This document shows, in pieces, positions 1 through 8,958 of a stretch of 64,000 bases of DNA (the stretch's first letter is position 1; every line of letters begins with the position of its first letter). Origin of the DNA: Myoxocephalus aenaeus. Its lineage: Eukaryota > Chordata > Actinopteri > Perciformes > Cottidae. A program made the translations under genes and the position numbers. The DNA lies in assembly GCA_038501785.1 (NCBI GenBank), contig JBAMJR010000243.1, positions 1,224,501 to 1,288,500 of the forward strand. Direction: 5' to 3'. A model generated the notes under the pieces. That model saw only the letters and a program-made list of their open reading frames with translations. It was not told the DNA's origin and did not search any database.

Positions 1-278
1 GTTAAGCAGTTTTTTTTTCTGACCACAGTAATATTCCCATGACAGAGTCTAGACATTAACAATGTGAAAGAAAGCTATACTTCCTCTTTATGATGACAGA
101 TAACAGAAGTTCATATTGTTAAATAGCAACATTTACCAATAATAGTACAATCAAAATACGAGTACGTCGCTAAATATGAATTAATTGGTTGCTAACGTTA
201 CACCCAGCCAAGACTATGGTGCTCATCGTTCAGTAGTGGCTTATAGTGGCCCACAAGGCAGAAAGAGCAGATCCTCAC

Positions 279-360
279 CTGGATTATTCCAACAGAGTGA
301 CCCGAGCAAAGAGTCCCGATGAAAGCCAGTCCCACGGTGGCTCCCTCAAAGTCAATACCA
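279..360 (-). CDS. adam8: adam8-like coding exon 10 (metalloprotease core)
   Basis: Enters in phase 2 after an AG acceptor at 361-362 and ends with CAG before gtgagg. It encodes the stretch just before the zinc-binding helix (DFEGATVGLAF, then LCSGHSVGIIQ), which in ADAM proteins precedes the DHS/HEMGH exon. That next exon lies beyond base 1. Confidence 0.8.
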
Positions 361-3300
361 CTGAAAGACAAGCGTCTGGTTAGCGAAGGACTCGCCGCGT
401 CAACACAAACACAAACACATCATGTGGTTTGTATTGTAACCAAGTATTAAGAGAGGTACCGCAAGTCCTTCCTTCCCGCTGCTGTCAGGCTGCGCAATAA
501 ACTGAGCTCTCAGTAGACCACAAACATTTCACTTTACTCACTGTGGACACTTTGATTGCACTCATCTGGTGTAATATAAATACATTTAAGTACTTTTATA
601 TACTTTTTATTCCGACTGTATATTTAATGTAAAATTGCTACTGTATTCTTCTTTGCGGTTTTTTCTTACTGTTATTTATATTACTTGATTATTTTTTTTT
701 ACTATGCTGCTGTAATCCTGCGGGACTAATAAAGGATTATTTTATTTTATCTTTAGTAGTATTTTAAAGACAAAATCTTTTCTTCTGCTGTTTGTTTGCG
801 GGGGAGGAGAGTTCATGTGACACCAACGGGCTTGGTTGGCACTTCCTGTTTGTTCAGCTTATCGAGATCTCCCGCCTCCTCCTCTGGAGTGGAGTCATAC
901 AGGCGATCGCTTCTGAATGCCGCCTGCCACAATAAAGGTGTGCTCTGTATTTCATCATCTGTGACACCAAATCTAGTGTTGAAAGACAATCGTGGTCCAA
1001 CGTGCAACAGGAACACACCGGTCCCACCAGATGGGGAAACCTCCGGATGGACCAAAGTGGTGAAACGCGGCTTTAGGACCAAAGCTTCCTTCTATTTTAT
1101 CAAGAAATTTAAACTTAGATCGAGAATGTCTGACTCACGCTAACTATTAATCCAAAGAGCAAACAGTGAATGGTCGATTAAAGAAAAAGTGTGAGTTAAT
1201 AAGTAAGCAACAGTCTAAAATAAATACATTCACGGAGACATTATAATTAATCATTTAAAGGATTTGAGACCTGATGAGTTGTGCGTTGTCGTGCTTTTTC
1301 CTTTTCACCAGCACAGAGTTCCTCCACTTCATGAAGGCGTCCAGATTGGCCCCGGCCGGGCGGGTCACAGAGATCTGGTCTTGACCGGACCAGATCTCCA
1401 GCCCCACCAGAGCAATGAAGGTCCTCAGCGGCTTGTACACCTGCAAGAAGCAGGACGTCCCGTTGACTTTGTTCACAGAGACGTCATCACCAGGACACCA
1501 TTGCTCCAAACGTAACACAACTAGATATCTGGAGACTAAACATCATCACAAATAAGTGTCTTACACTGCAGTGAGCATGTGTGTCAGCTGGAATGACAGA
1601 AGCAATGACTCACCATGTTGACAAAGTTGACAATTTCGAATATCCTCTTTCTCAGCTTGGTCTTATCTCGCTGCATCTTCTCGTACTGAAACGCCACGTC
1701 ATGTTAGAGCACGGCCACATCCTGTCACTCAGTATCAATCACCAACGACTCATCGCTGACTAACAATGCGTGATTCTCATCAGACCCGAGACGGTCAGAA
1801 AAGGTGTCAGCAGTTTGTGTCTGAGGTTTACCGACATTAGGAAGACAAGTTTAGCCAACAGACAGAAGCTGTGCAAAATTAGCAAGAAAATGACTTTCTG
1901 TTTCATCTGACCATGAGGGTGAATTCAGTGCATCTTACCGCACGGTTATCAGCAACCAGGAAGAGCTCGATGTATTTCTGTTTGTGGACGATAGATATAC
2001 CCTGGAGGACAAAAGAACAATGGTCTTATTCGTGTCCTTTTTTTAAAGCTTCATCTTGTCACGCGGTCGATGGCGTTACCGCTGATCTGGAGCGGCTCCG
2101 GCCGGTCGGCGGTTCGAAGTCGTCGCTCCAGCTGGTGTTGGTGACGCCGCACAGCGCGGGCGCGGCCTCCTGGTCGTCCAGAGTCGTCACCGCGTGGTCG
2201 CCCTCGTCGCCGCCAGACAGCGGCTCGATGAGGTACCTCTGGGCCGACGCTCTGAAGTAACCCCTGCAACGAGAGCAGTTCAGATCTCCAGATGTCGCTC
2301 CAGGAGGCAAACCTCCGTTAGTGGAGCCCAAACCTTTTAAGAGCAACTAGCTGACAATCCCACACGAACATGCCATTGGAATGGTTTTAGCTGCTCTTTA
2401 TGTCAAATACAATACACTCAGTTCATTATTGGTTCCCAACTTGAGGTCTAGACCTTTCCAAAGGCTCACACATTTTAAATATTTCATAGATTTTGGACAT
2501 TCCTGCACCTTTTCTCCAATCATAGACTATCAAATAAAACAAGGGCCTCGATCACACACCGCTTTTGTCAGTGGTCACCAGCCAAGAAGATTGGTGAGCA
2601 CTGGTTTAATCTTTAATTAGTTGGTAATACGTTTCTCATGTGTTTGAAAGAGCTAATCTGAAAAGTAACTCCTGTCACATAATGTCATATTTTTGTGATG
2701 ATTCAAGGACAACTCAACTCCGCTTTCACACTTTCAAGTGAAGTCAGAGAGATCTGGATGGTTTGAGGGCCTCACCTGAGTCCGTCACAGGTGCTGATGC
2801 TAACAGATGATTGGCTGTTGTTCACAATGCTCCCGTGATAGTAGCAGTGGTCCTGATGAAGACACGGGGAGGAGGACAGCGTTAGCAAAGGAGGAACTCC
2901 ATAACCATCTGGTGTTTGCTCACATGAGGCGTAGGTGTTGAAAGGTCAAGGTGGGATTTGTTTTTAGGAGCTGAACAACGACAGCAGCGTGTTCTTTGCG
3001 GTAAGTCACAGCCGCTGCACGGGAACTGAAACTTGCTTCTCAAAAGGCAAAACACTTACGACGTCATCCGGAGCCGTGGTGACTCGAGTCCCGTCTGCGT
3101 GGTAGTAGGTCTCTGTGTAGTCTTTGGTGAGGAGTTCACTGAGGAAAAGGGATCACAATTATCTAAAAACACCAAATGTTCATATTGAAACAAAGGAAAC
3201 ATTGAATATGATGATCTGATTCTGAGGCTGTAGAACTCTGTGATCAGAAACCAACAGCATAGCTTTCAGGGTTTCTTACAGCAAAGATAAAAGCCAATGG

Positions 3301-5492
3301 CTTGAAAACCACAGACTTTGAAAAAAAGAGAAGTAAAACAGGAAGTGGCCCTGAAACATTGATAGGAACTTACTGATTTCTTTCCAGTCGCATTTCGATG
3401 TCTCTTCCGCCCACTGTCATTGCATACCTAACGGTCTCTGGCCGGAGACGCTGCACAAAGGAAAGGTGCTTTCTTATTCTCCTGTGACCAACAGCAAGAA
3501 CAGCTCAGATGTGTCTCTAGAATAAAGAACAAACCTCTGTATGTCTTTTCCTGACGGAGTGCAGTCTGACGGGCCGGACCACCTCGTAGGCCTTCACCTC
3601 TTCAAAGTCGCGGCCGTGTCTTTCTGTGGAGATGCAACACATGGGGACCCTTAGTGACGAGGTGGTCCTTCAACCTGCGCTGGGTAGCGGCGACTGAATT
3701 AGGTTTCACTTTCGTTGACATGTTCACAGACGTAGTGGCAAGTATTGGCTTTTCACGCGCACATTGTGTGTGTCTGTGTGGGACAGCTAGTCTCTGTCCA
3801 AAGGCAATGAGATCAGATCAATCTACTAGCAGCTCTGAAGCTCTCAAATGAATCCGTCACATCTTGTTGGCACAGGAGCCCGAGGCCTCCGACATGTTCA
3901 GACACACCAGTTGTAGCAATCGTCCCCGGAAAGAATGCAACTAGTCGTGAATCAAACTTCCTTTTGCAAATTACGCAAAATGTAATAAAAGCAGCAAAAG
4001 GTGAGGGCAGCAAATGAGCCAATAGCTCAGACTGAATGACCCCAGACGGGCCCCGACCCTCAGGTTGAGAACCTATGCTCTATAGCCCCTAAGCAGAAAA
4101 GACAGAAAAACCATGAGAGCCGAAACTGAAGCGGTTTCTTAACAAAGCGGTTGCATCTTCACAGACTGGATCCTCAACGATGGAGAGGGTTCTGCTCAGC
4201 GTGGTCCGGCACAGCAGATTGATGCTGACCCGTCTACACGGCCTCTGAGGCTCAAACCCCAACAGTAATCATGGATTTGTTCTGTGCTTACAAACCCATG
4301 ACATTCATACGTTTACAGGATCAACACAGGACCTGCAGCGTAGTCGTTGGGACCAGCTATCGGTTCCTTTGATAACCTTATCAGCAGGAACACTGAGGCT
4401 GTGTGAGGACATGTGGGCTTCATGTCGGACTGATCCACTGTGTGTACTGCATGTTGTGTGATGACGTATACAGGTCATATCCCAGAATGAGTCTAAACCC
4501 TCAACATGTTCATGTGTGAAGCAGCGGAGAGTCAGATGTCACAGACGCTCCACCTCGTCAGAGGAACACAGCAAAAGTCAAATCTGCTGTATTTTTTTTC
4601 AAGTTAATATTCCTCTGAATAAACTATTGAATAGAACATCAATCAGAGGTGAGGCAGTAAAGCACACACAGTTTGCTATACAATGTAAATGCTATTTTAC
4701 TGTAATTGTCCGATTAAATGAATGAGCTCTTTAGTTCCAGTCATCTTAAAACTGTATGGAAACAAAACTACTTTTATTATTGTGATCTGTTCTCAGCAGA
4801 TTTCATCAGTTCCTGGTTTTGAACTTGAAGGGTTCGGGACCCAAACACTGGAACCTCCCGGTCAGCTGAACGCCGCCTTGAAGGAAATGACTACGTCTCC
4901 CAGCATGCATCACGTTCACCTGGCCAGGTACGCGGTAGCACCTGAGGAGGGCGGCGGCTTTGTTGTGATCCCGAGTCCGGCTTCTGAGGTGTCACAACAC
5001 GAGAAACGCGTCTGGAGGCGACGCCCCGCGGGCGCGTCTATCCGACGGTAACGGGACGGAACCGGGCGCGTTTACGGAGTCCCGGCCGCAGGAGGGGCTC
5101 GTTGCCCGGCAGCAGCAGGGGACACCGGGCAGGAGGAAGGCGCGCGGTCGCTCTTTAGGGTTCCTTCAGTCCGGTGGAGCCGTTCTGCCCCAGACTTTTC
5201 TTGTTGCTCGTGCACGAGCAACAAGAAAAGTCTGATGCCACCCGACCAAAGGAATATCAAACATATCCACATGGAGATGAGTTATGATCTTAACATGCCT
5301 TTAGCCATCACATCATCGTGTTGTTTATAGCGCTTTAGAGCGCTCTAAAGCACTTATTTTACTTTAAATGCGCTTCAAACAGACCCGGCTTTAGTTATTC
5401 GTCAGCCGAGTGCAGGTAACCGTATCCGGGGACTCACCTGCGGCGCTCAGTGTGAGGAGGACCCACAGCAGGGTCAGGAGCGTGCCCGTCAT
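279..5492 (-). CDS. adam8: ADAM-family metalloprotease, ADAM8-like, N-terminal ten exons (gene leaves window)
   Basis: Membrane-anchored metalloprotease-disintegrin; only the N-terminal 316 residues are in the window. Ten exons with GT/AG borders and matching phases were placed by eye (5438-5492, 3535-3623, 3374-3450, 3060-3138, 2776-2852, 2080-2263, 1939-2001, 1614-1685, 1271-1440, 279-360). Residues 1-18 form a signal peptide. About 20-187 are the prodomain, with sequons at N111 and N168 and a cysteine switch at Cys164 (PALCGVTN). The reprolysin domain starts near 195 (YIELFLVADN, later IALVGLEIW). The HExxHxxGxxH zinc site, disintegrin, transmembrane and tail regions lie outside, so activity cannot be judged. 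The family is certain. ADAM8 is preferred because of the RPETVRY, YTETYY and CGVTN patterns; ADAM28 is the alternative. No frameshift or stop is seen in the exons. Confidence 0.8.
451..755 (+). mobile_element. LINE 3' end fragment (C-terminus plus 3' UTR)
   Basis: Inside the adam8-like intron 361-1270. The first 63 bases read ERYRKSFLPAAVRLRNKL and then a stop, the usual end of a CR1/Rex-type reverse transcriptase ORF. An AT-rich 3' UTR follows, ending in aataaaggatta and a short TTATT/TTATC tail. It is a 5'-truncated dead copy. The family assignment rests on memory of fish LINE tails. Confidence 0.6.
1271..1440 (-). CDS. adam8: adam8-like coding exon 9 (metalloprotease domain)
   Basis: The acceptor ...cttgcag precedes GTGTACAAG. 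The exon encodes IALVGLEIWSGQDQI and ends with KHDNAQLI in phase 2 before gtctca. These are hallmark reprolysin-domain segments (VGLEIW; HDNAQLI) two strands before the active-site helix. Confidence 0.85.
1614..1685 (-). CDS. adam8: adam8-like coding exon 8
   Basis: 72 bp, phase 0 to 0, acceptor gtttcag and donor gtgagt. It encodes a helix of the metalloprotease domain rich in Lys/Arg (YEKMQRDKTKLRKR) and ends in IVNFVNM, the usual ADAM motif before the LY-K-L strand. Confidence 0.8.
1939..2001 (-). CDS. adam8: adam8-like coding exon 7 (start of catalytic domain)
   Basis: 63 bp, phase 0 to 0, acceptor tcctccag and donor gtaaga. It encodes KYIELFLVADNRA, the first beta strand of the reprolysin fold (consensus KYVELVIVAD). 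Confidence 0.82.
2080..2263 (-). CDS. adam8: adam8-like coding exon 6 (prodomain end, cysteine switch)
   Basis: Phase 2 in, phase 0 out; acceptor cgttgcag, donor gtaacg. It encodes GYFRASAQRYLIEPL and the PALCGVTN cysteine switch (Cys164), which in latent ADAMs coordinates the catalytic zinc. An N-glycosylation sequon (NTS) follows. The exon is strikingly GC-rich compared with its introns. Confidence 0.82.
2776..2852 (-). CDS. adam8: adam8-like coding exon 5 (prodomain)
   Basis: 77 bp, phase 0 in and 2 out, donor gtgagg. It encodes DHCYYHGSIVNNSQ and SISTCDGLR, the best-conserved ADAM prodomain signature (CYYxG...SxSTCxGLRG). The sequon NNS is present at residue 111. Confidence 0.88.
3060..3138 (-). 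CDS. adam8: adam8-like coding exon 4 (prodomain)
   Basis: 79 bp; acceptor tttcctcag, donor gtaagt. It encodes ELLTKDYTETYYHADGT, the prodomain segment shared by ADAM8 and ADAM28 (L-xx-YTETYY). Phase 2 in, 0 out. Confidence 0.82.
3374..3450 (-). CDS. adam8: adam8-like coding exon 3 (prodomain)
   Basis: 77 bp; acceptor ctttgtgcag, donor gtaagt. It encodes RLRPETVRYAMTVGG, then a strand ending in MRLERN. The PE-V-Y spacing resembles ADAM8 more than ADAM28. Confidence 0.75.
3535..3623 (-). CDS. adam8: adam8-like coding exon 2 (prodomain)
   Basis: 89 bp; acceptor catctccacag, donor gtttgt. It encodes KAYEVVRPVRLHSVRKR. The YEVVxPxRL motif is the conserved start of ADAM prodomains. Confidence 0.8.
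5191..5234. repeat. Perfect 44-bp palindrome
   Basis: Two 22-bp arms (cagacttttcttgttgctcg plus tg) with no spacer, centred at 5212/5213, in adam8-like intron 1. Arm sequence is unrelated to the other palindromes of the window. Confidence 0.95.
5332..5351. repeat. Perfect 20-bp palindrome
   Basis: gctttagagc followed at once by its reverse complement, 100 bp from the 44-bp palindrome in the same intron. Confidence 0.85.
5438..5492 (-). CDS. adam8: adam8-like coding exon 1 (signal peptide)
   Basis: The start codon at 5490-5492 opens MTGTLLTLLWVLLTLSAA, a clear hydrophobic signal peptide. The exon ends in phase 1 at a gtgagt donor and joins exon 2 in frame. Chosen as start because it is the only Met opening a signal peptide that splices in phase, and a TATA-like box lies about 45 bp upstream. 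Confidence 0.82.
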
Positions 5493-5536
5493 GGTCCGCG
5501 CGCACACGGTCTCACCGGAATAGAGCAGGTCGAGGA

Positions 5537-5544
5537 CTTTTATG
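5537..5544 (-). promoter_or_regulatory. TATA-like box of the adam8-like gene
   Basis: On the minus strand CATAAAAG lies 45-52 bp before the start codon, in otherwise GC-rich DNA. This would place transcription start near 5510 and leave a leader of about 20 nt. Inference from spacing only. Confidence 0.45.
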
Positions 5545-6258
5545 CGTCTACCTGCACGCAGCGAGGCCACGCCCCCTCCCTTTTGCGCCTGAGCCCGTCA
5601 CAGCTTCACTTCCTCAATGACGACAGACCCAGCACGCGCGCGGCCCGGGCTCCTCTGGAGGAATGCAGGAAGGACCCCGGCAGAGCCTGCGGGCTCAGAG
5701 CCTAACCTGCGGGCTCAGAGCCTCACCTGCGGGTGTGTCATGAAACACACGCCGACTTTCAGACCCTGTTTCTGCTGGATACGACGTTCCAGCCGCTTCT
5801 TCTTCTGTTCAGCAGCGGGTTGACTCACAGAACTTGAGCCACACGGTAAATTCCCACACGCGCACGTCAACGCATCATAAAGTTTCACAATGAGGATGGA
5901 GCTCCGTCTTCAAGCGGCGCGGATGCGTCTAATCCCCGGCGGCTGCGGGGCCAGAGTGTGAGCAGAGGGAAGACAATGCGGCAGTGTGAGGAGGCCACGC
6001 GGGGACGTGTGAGGACAGAGGCGCGTGAACCCGGTGGTCCTGCTGCGTGGAGGCAGCTTTCATGTTGCCATGTTTGATCGTAAATTATCATAATAATAAT
6101 ATTCACACAGAGAGCAAAGCAAAGCAAAGCTCGCGGATCGATGACAAAGACAACAGCAGCACACACAGAACTCTCTCACTGGAGCAACAGACGGTCTGGA
6201 GTCAGATACAGACCGCCTGCTGAGTCCATGACCTATTGTTTCTATGACGTCAGACATA
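5545..6258. other. Upstream of the adam8-like gene, no gene seen
   Basis: GC-rich near the promoter with a short duplicated phrase (gcgggctcagagcct, twice near 5689-5720), then ordinary sequence. No supported ORF or transposon end. Confidence 0.4.
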
Positions 6259-6402
6259 ATTCAATTCAGTTTATTTTATATAGCCGAACACACAAATACA
6301 AATTATCCTCAGAGCTTTACAATCTGTAACATAACATCCTGTCCCGGGACCTCACATCGGATCAGGAAAAACTCCCCAAATAAAGATAGTAAAAACAGGA
6401 AG
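6259..6402 (-). mobile_element. L2-type LINE 3' end, reverse orientation
   Basis: Starts attcaattcagtttatttt and runs through cctgtcccgggacctcacat and gatcaggaaaaactcccc. This is the reverse complement of the 3' end of the LINE at 26.4-27.9 kb (and of 25.5-25.6 kb), including its ATTGA-repeat tail. A dead 3' fragment. Confidence 0.8.
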
Positions 6403-6780
6403 GTGCACTTGATAATAAGTTACATCTGATACATTGACCAGAAAAAAACCTTTAACTTGTGCCCTCTCGTTGAGGACATGACCCCGAGCCTCTGGACTGA
6501 GCTGACCCTCACCCTCTGAACAATCGCCTCACTGTGAGCGCTCTCACGCCACAAGTCACAGCCTATGGGTTTATGTTTCCTCCTATAGGACAAAACAAGT
6601 CGTAGGAGTTCCAGACCCAGCACTGCTCATGCTGACCCTGTAGTCCCCTATAGTGACACAATCTGCTGGCCTCGTTCTGTTCAACTGCATCCCAATTCAG
6701 TATTTATTTCTAGTCATACTGTATTATGACATTTCTATACCCTTTCTCATGATATGTTGCATGACACACCTGTGTCTGTC

Positions 6781-6807
6781 TGTCTCTCTCACTCTCTCTC
6801 TCTCTCC

Positions 6808-6842
<35 letters not shown>
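6781..6842. repeat. CT/CTTT microsatellite
   Basis: Tracts of tctc pass into about ten copies of tttc. Simple repeat. Confidence 0.95.
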
Positions 6843-7053
6843 GGGATCATTGCCCCAATTCACAATATGTCTACACACATACTGACCATCTCTATTAATA
6901 TTTTCTCCTCTTATTATCTTGAAAAGGTAAAACCAGTCGCTTTGTTCATTTCATGCATTTGTTTCTGAACACACGTGTTGAATACTTTATAAAGGAGACC
7001 AAGTAAATGCGTTGAGGGGAGTTCTGTCTCTGAATGTTTGGCGACCTTTCCTC

Positions 7054-7158
7054 TGACAGAAGCAGACCAAGATCCTGGCCCCCCGTGTGGCTCAAAGGTG
7101 AACTGCACACATACATGTTAAGGGGAATAAGATGAGCTTCTGTTCCCAGTAGATATCA
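7054..7158 (+). repeat. Left copy of ~105-bp direct repeat flanking a minisatellite
   Basis: The block from tgacagaagcagacc to gttcccagtagatat recurs almost unchanged at 7647-7752, so the minisatellite lies between two copies of its own left border. This fits duplication of about 593 bp or a deletion/expansion by unequal exchange. Confidence 0.9.
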
Positions 7159-7646
7159 CCATGTTCCCAGTAGAGTTCCTAGTAGATATTACCATGTTCC
7201 CAGTAGAGTTCCTAGTAGATATCACCATGTTCCCAGTAGAGTTCCTAGTAGATATTACCATGTTCCCAGTAGATATCACCATGTTCCCAGTAGATATCAC
7301 CATGTTCCCAGTAGAGTTCCTAGTAGATATTACCATGTTCCCAGTAGATTACACCATGTTCCCAGTAGATTACACCATGTTCCAGTAGATATCACCATGT
7401 TCCCAGTAGATATCACCATGTTCCCAGTAGATATCACCATGTTCCCAGTAGATATCACCATGTTCCCAGTAGATATCACCATGTTCCAGTAGATATCACC
7501 ATGTTCCCAGTAGATATCACCATGTTCCCAGTAGATATCACCATGTTCCCAGTAGATATCACCATGTTCCAGTAGATATCACCATGTTCCCAGTAGATAT
7601 CACCATGTTCCCAGTAGATATCACCATGTTCCAGTAGATATCACCA
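7141..7646 (+). repeat. Minisatellite, 21-bp core unit
   Basis: Core unit cccagtagatatcaccatgtt (also with one c missing), about 20 or more copies. The left part has a longer variant in which agagttcctagtagatatt is inserted. Frame-open translations such as MFPVDIT repeats are by-products of the unit length and not a gene. Confidence 0.95.
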
Positions 7647-7752
7647 TGACAGAAGCAGACCAAGATCCTGGCCCCCCGTGTGGCTCAAAGGTGAACTGCA
7701 CACATACATGTTAAGGGGAATAAGATGAGCTTCTGTTCCCAGTAGATATTAC
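7647..7752 (+). repeat. Right copy of the ~105-bp direct repeat
   Basis: Matches 7054-7158 up to the point where atatcacc becomes atattacc; then unique sequence follows. Confidence 0.9.
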
Positions 7753-8000
7753 CTGTATACTCCAAGTCTTTTGGTCTCTATCAATCCTTTGAACATCAGT
7801 AAACTCTACATCTCCTGTAACTCTCACATTCACTGCATATGGCTATTCTATCTTTCTGTGGTATCTCAGTCCTAAAAATAAAAGCCATAACATTACTATG
7901 CCATTACTATGCTGGGGCTATTTTATGACTTTATATGACATATCACGTCCCCCTTCTCCACAAATCAAAAAACTGTTCACTCATCAAGCTCCTTATTGTT

Positions 8001-8114
8001 TGATTTAACACAACCCTCCCCTCTTCAGCTCCGGTTGAGAGACTGTTCTCGTTTGCAGGAATAATATTCCATCTGCACAGGAGGCGGTTAACACCAGAAA
8101 TATTAGAAGAGTAA
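8001..8114 (+). pseudogene. Fossil of hAT transposase C-terminus
   Basis: Translates as FNTTLPSSAPVERLFSFAG, then RRRLTPEILEE and a stop, after an upstream in-frame tga. This is the hAT dimerisation-domain signature (PSSAPVERLFS..G) with its usual C-terminal end. Everything upstream is lost. It abuts the start of the L1/Tx1 copy, so the LINE probably inserted next to or into an old hAT element. Confidence 0.75.
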
Positions 8115-8172
8115 GAGTTACAGGCTGGGGAGAATACCACTGCAGACCCAGGGTCAGCAGGGTTCAGACAAA

Positions 8173-8412
8173 ATGCGACCACGGACTCTTCTGGTGAAAT
8201 TCCTGACCTACCGAGACAGAGACCGAGTTATGAAAGCAGCACGTCTGAAAGACGTAATCAAAACTGATGGTGGCCGTGTCATATTCTTCCCGGATTTCTC
8301 TGCGGAGGTCCAAAGACAGAGGAAACTTTTTGACGGAGCGAAACAGAAACTGCGCCAAATGCATGGTGTATGGATTTTGGTTCCCAGCAAAACTGCGAAT
8401 TCTACACGATAA
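8173..8412 (+). pseudogene. L1-type ORF1 fragment (RNA-binding protein)
   Basis: RPRTLLVKFLTYRDRDRV and IFFPDFSAEVQRQR match the RRM/C-terminal region of L1 ORF1 proteins, which coat LINE RNA in the ribonucleoprotein. The coiled coil and N-terminus are missing, and the frame ends soon after. Partial and non-functional. Confidence 0.75.
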
Positions 8413-8958
8413 AACCTGGCACTACTTCACCATCCCAAGCTGAAGAATTCATCCAGGAGATTAAGAAGGGGGACAACAAGATTATTATTGACATAGGCCA
8501 TGTACAGACTTTGACTAGGGTAATGTCCATTCAGATAGGCTAACTGTTAAAATACTATATTATAAAAAGGTCACAAATAAAATTAAAATAATAAAAAAAT
8601 GTTCCATCCGTATTGACATGCATTTTGTCGAAAGCACGCACGCACGCCTGACTTATTTAATTATTTAACTTTTTTGTTTTCATTATTTTTCTAATATCTA
8701 AGAGCTGGTTGCTATACTGATCCTCCAGAGGACCAGTGCTCAGTCTAATCGGGACCCGTACAACGAGGGTGAGGGGAGAAGTGCGTGTTTATCCGCACAG
8801 GGTATAGGCTAGGCCTAATGTGGTGGCCTCAATTACGAGAGGCCCTTGTTATTATTTGTTTTGTTTGTTTGTTTTTGTTTTGAAGGCACACTATTTACCT
8901 TATCACATGGCATGGTTAAAAAGTTGATTGCAGGTAAGCTTAGCTTGCTGAATCCATC
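8413..8958 (+). other. Spacer between LINE ORF1 and ORF2
   Basis: AT-rich with a tttg-repeat tract near 8855-8880. No ORF. Longer than usual for an L1 inter-ORF spacer, so it may contain degraded ORF1 sequence or a small insertion. Confidence 0.4.

Larger units (their letters stand above)
3624..5437 (-). other. adam8-like intron 1
   Basis: About 1.8 kb without a coding exon that I can support. It holds two perfect palindromes (5191-5234 and 5332-5351, listed separately). The part from about 4850 to 5170 is GC-richer. No transposon end was recognised. Confidence 0.5.

Noticed and set aside
1362..1391. Inverted repeat gagatctggtc / gaccagatctc in adam8-like exon 9
   Set aside because: Arms of only 11 bp in coding sequence that encodes conserved residues; likely coincidence and not counted among the palindromes.
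5191..5234. Palindromes as transcription terminators
   Set aside because: Vertebrate Pol II genes do not use hairpin terminators, and the hairpins are spread over introns and transposons.
7118..7388. Short open frames with MFPVDIT / MVISTGN repeats
   Set aside because: The 21-bp unit is a multiple of three and simply stays open; no gene.
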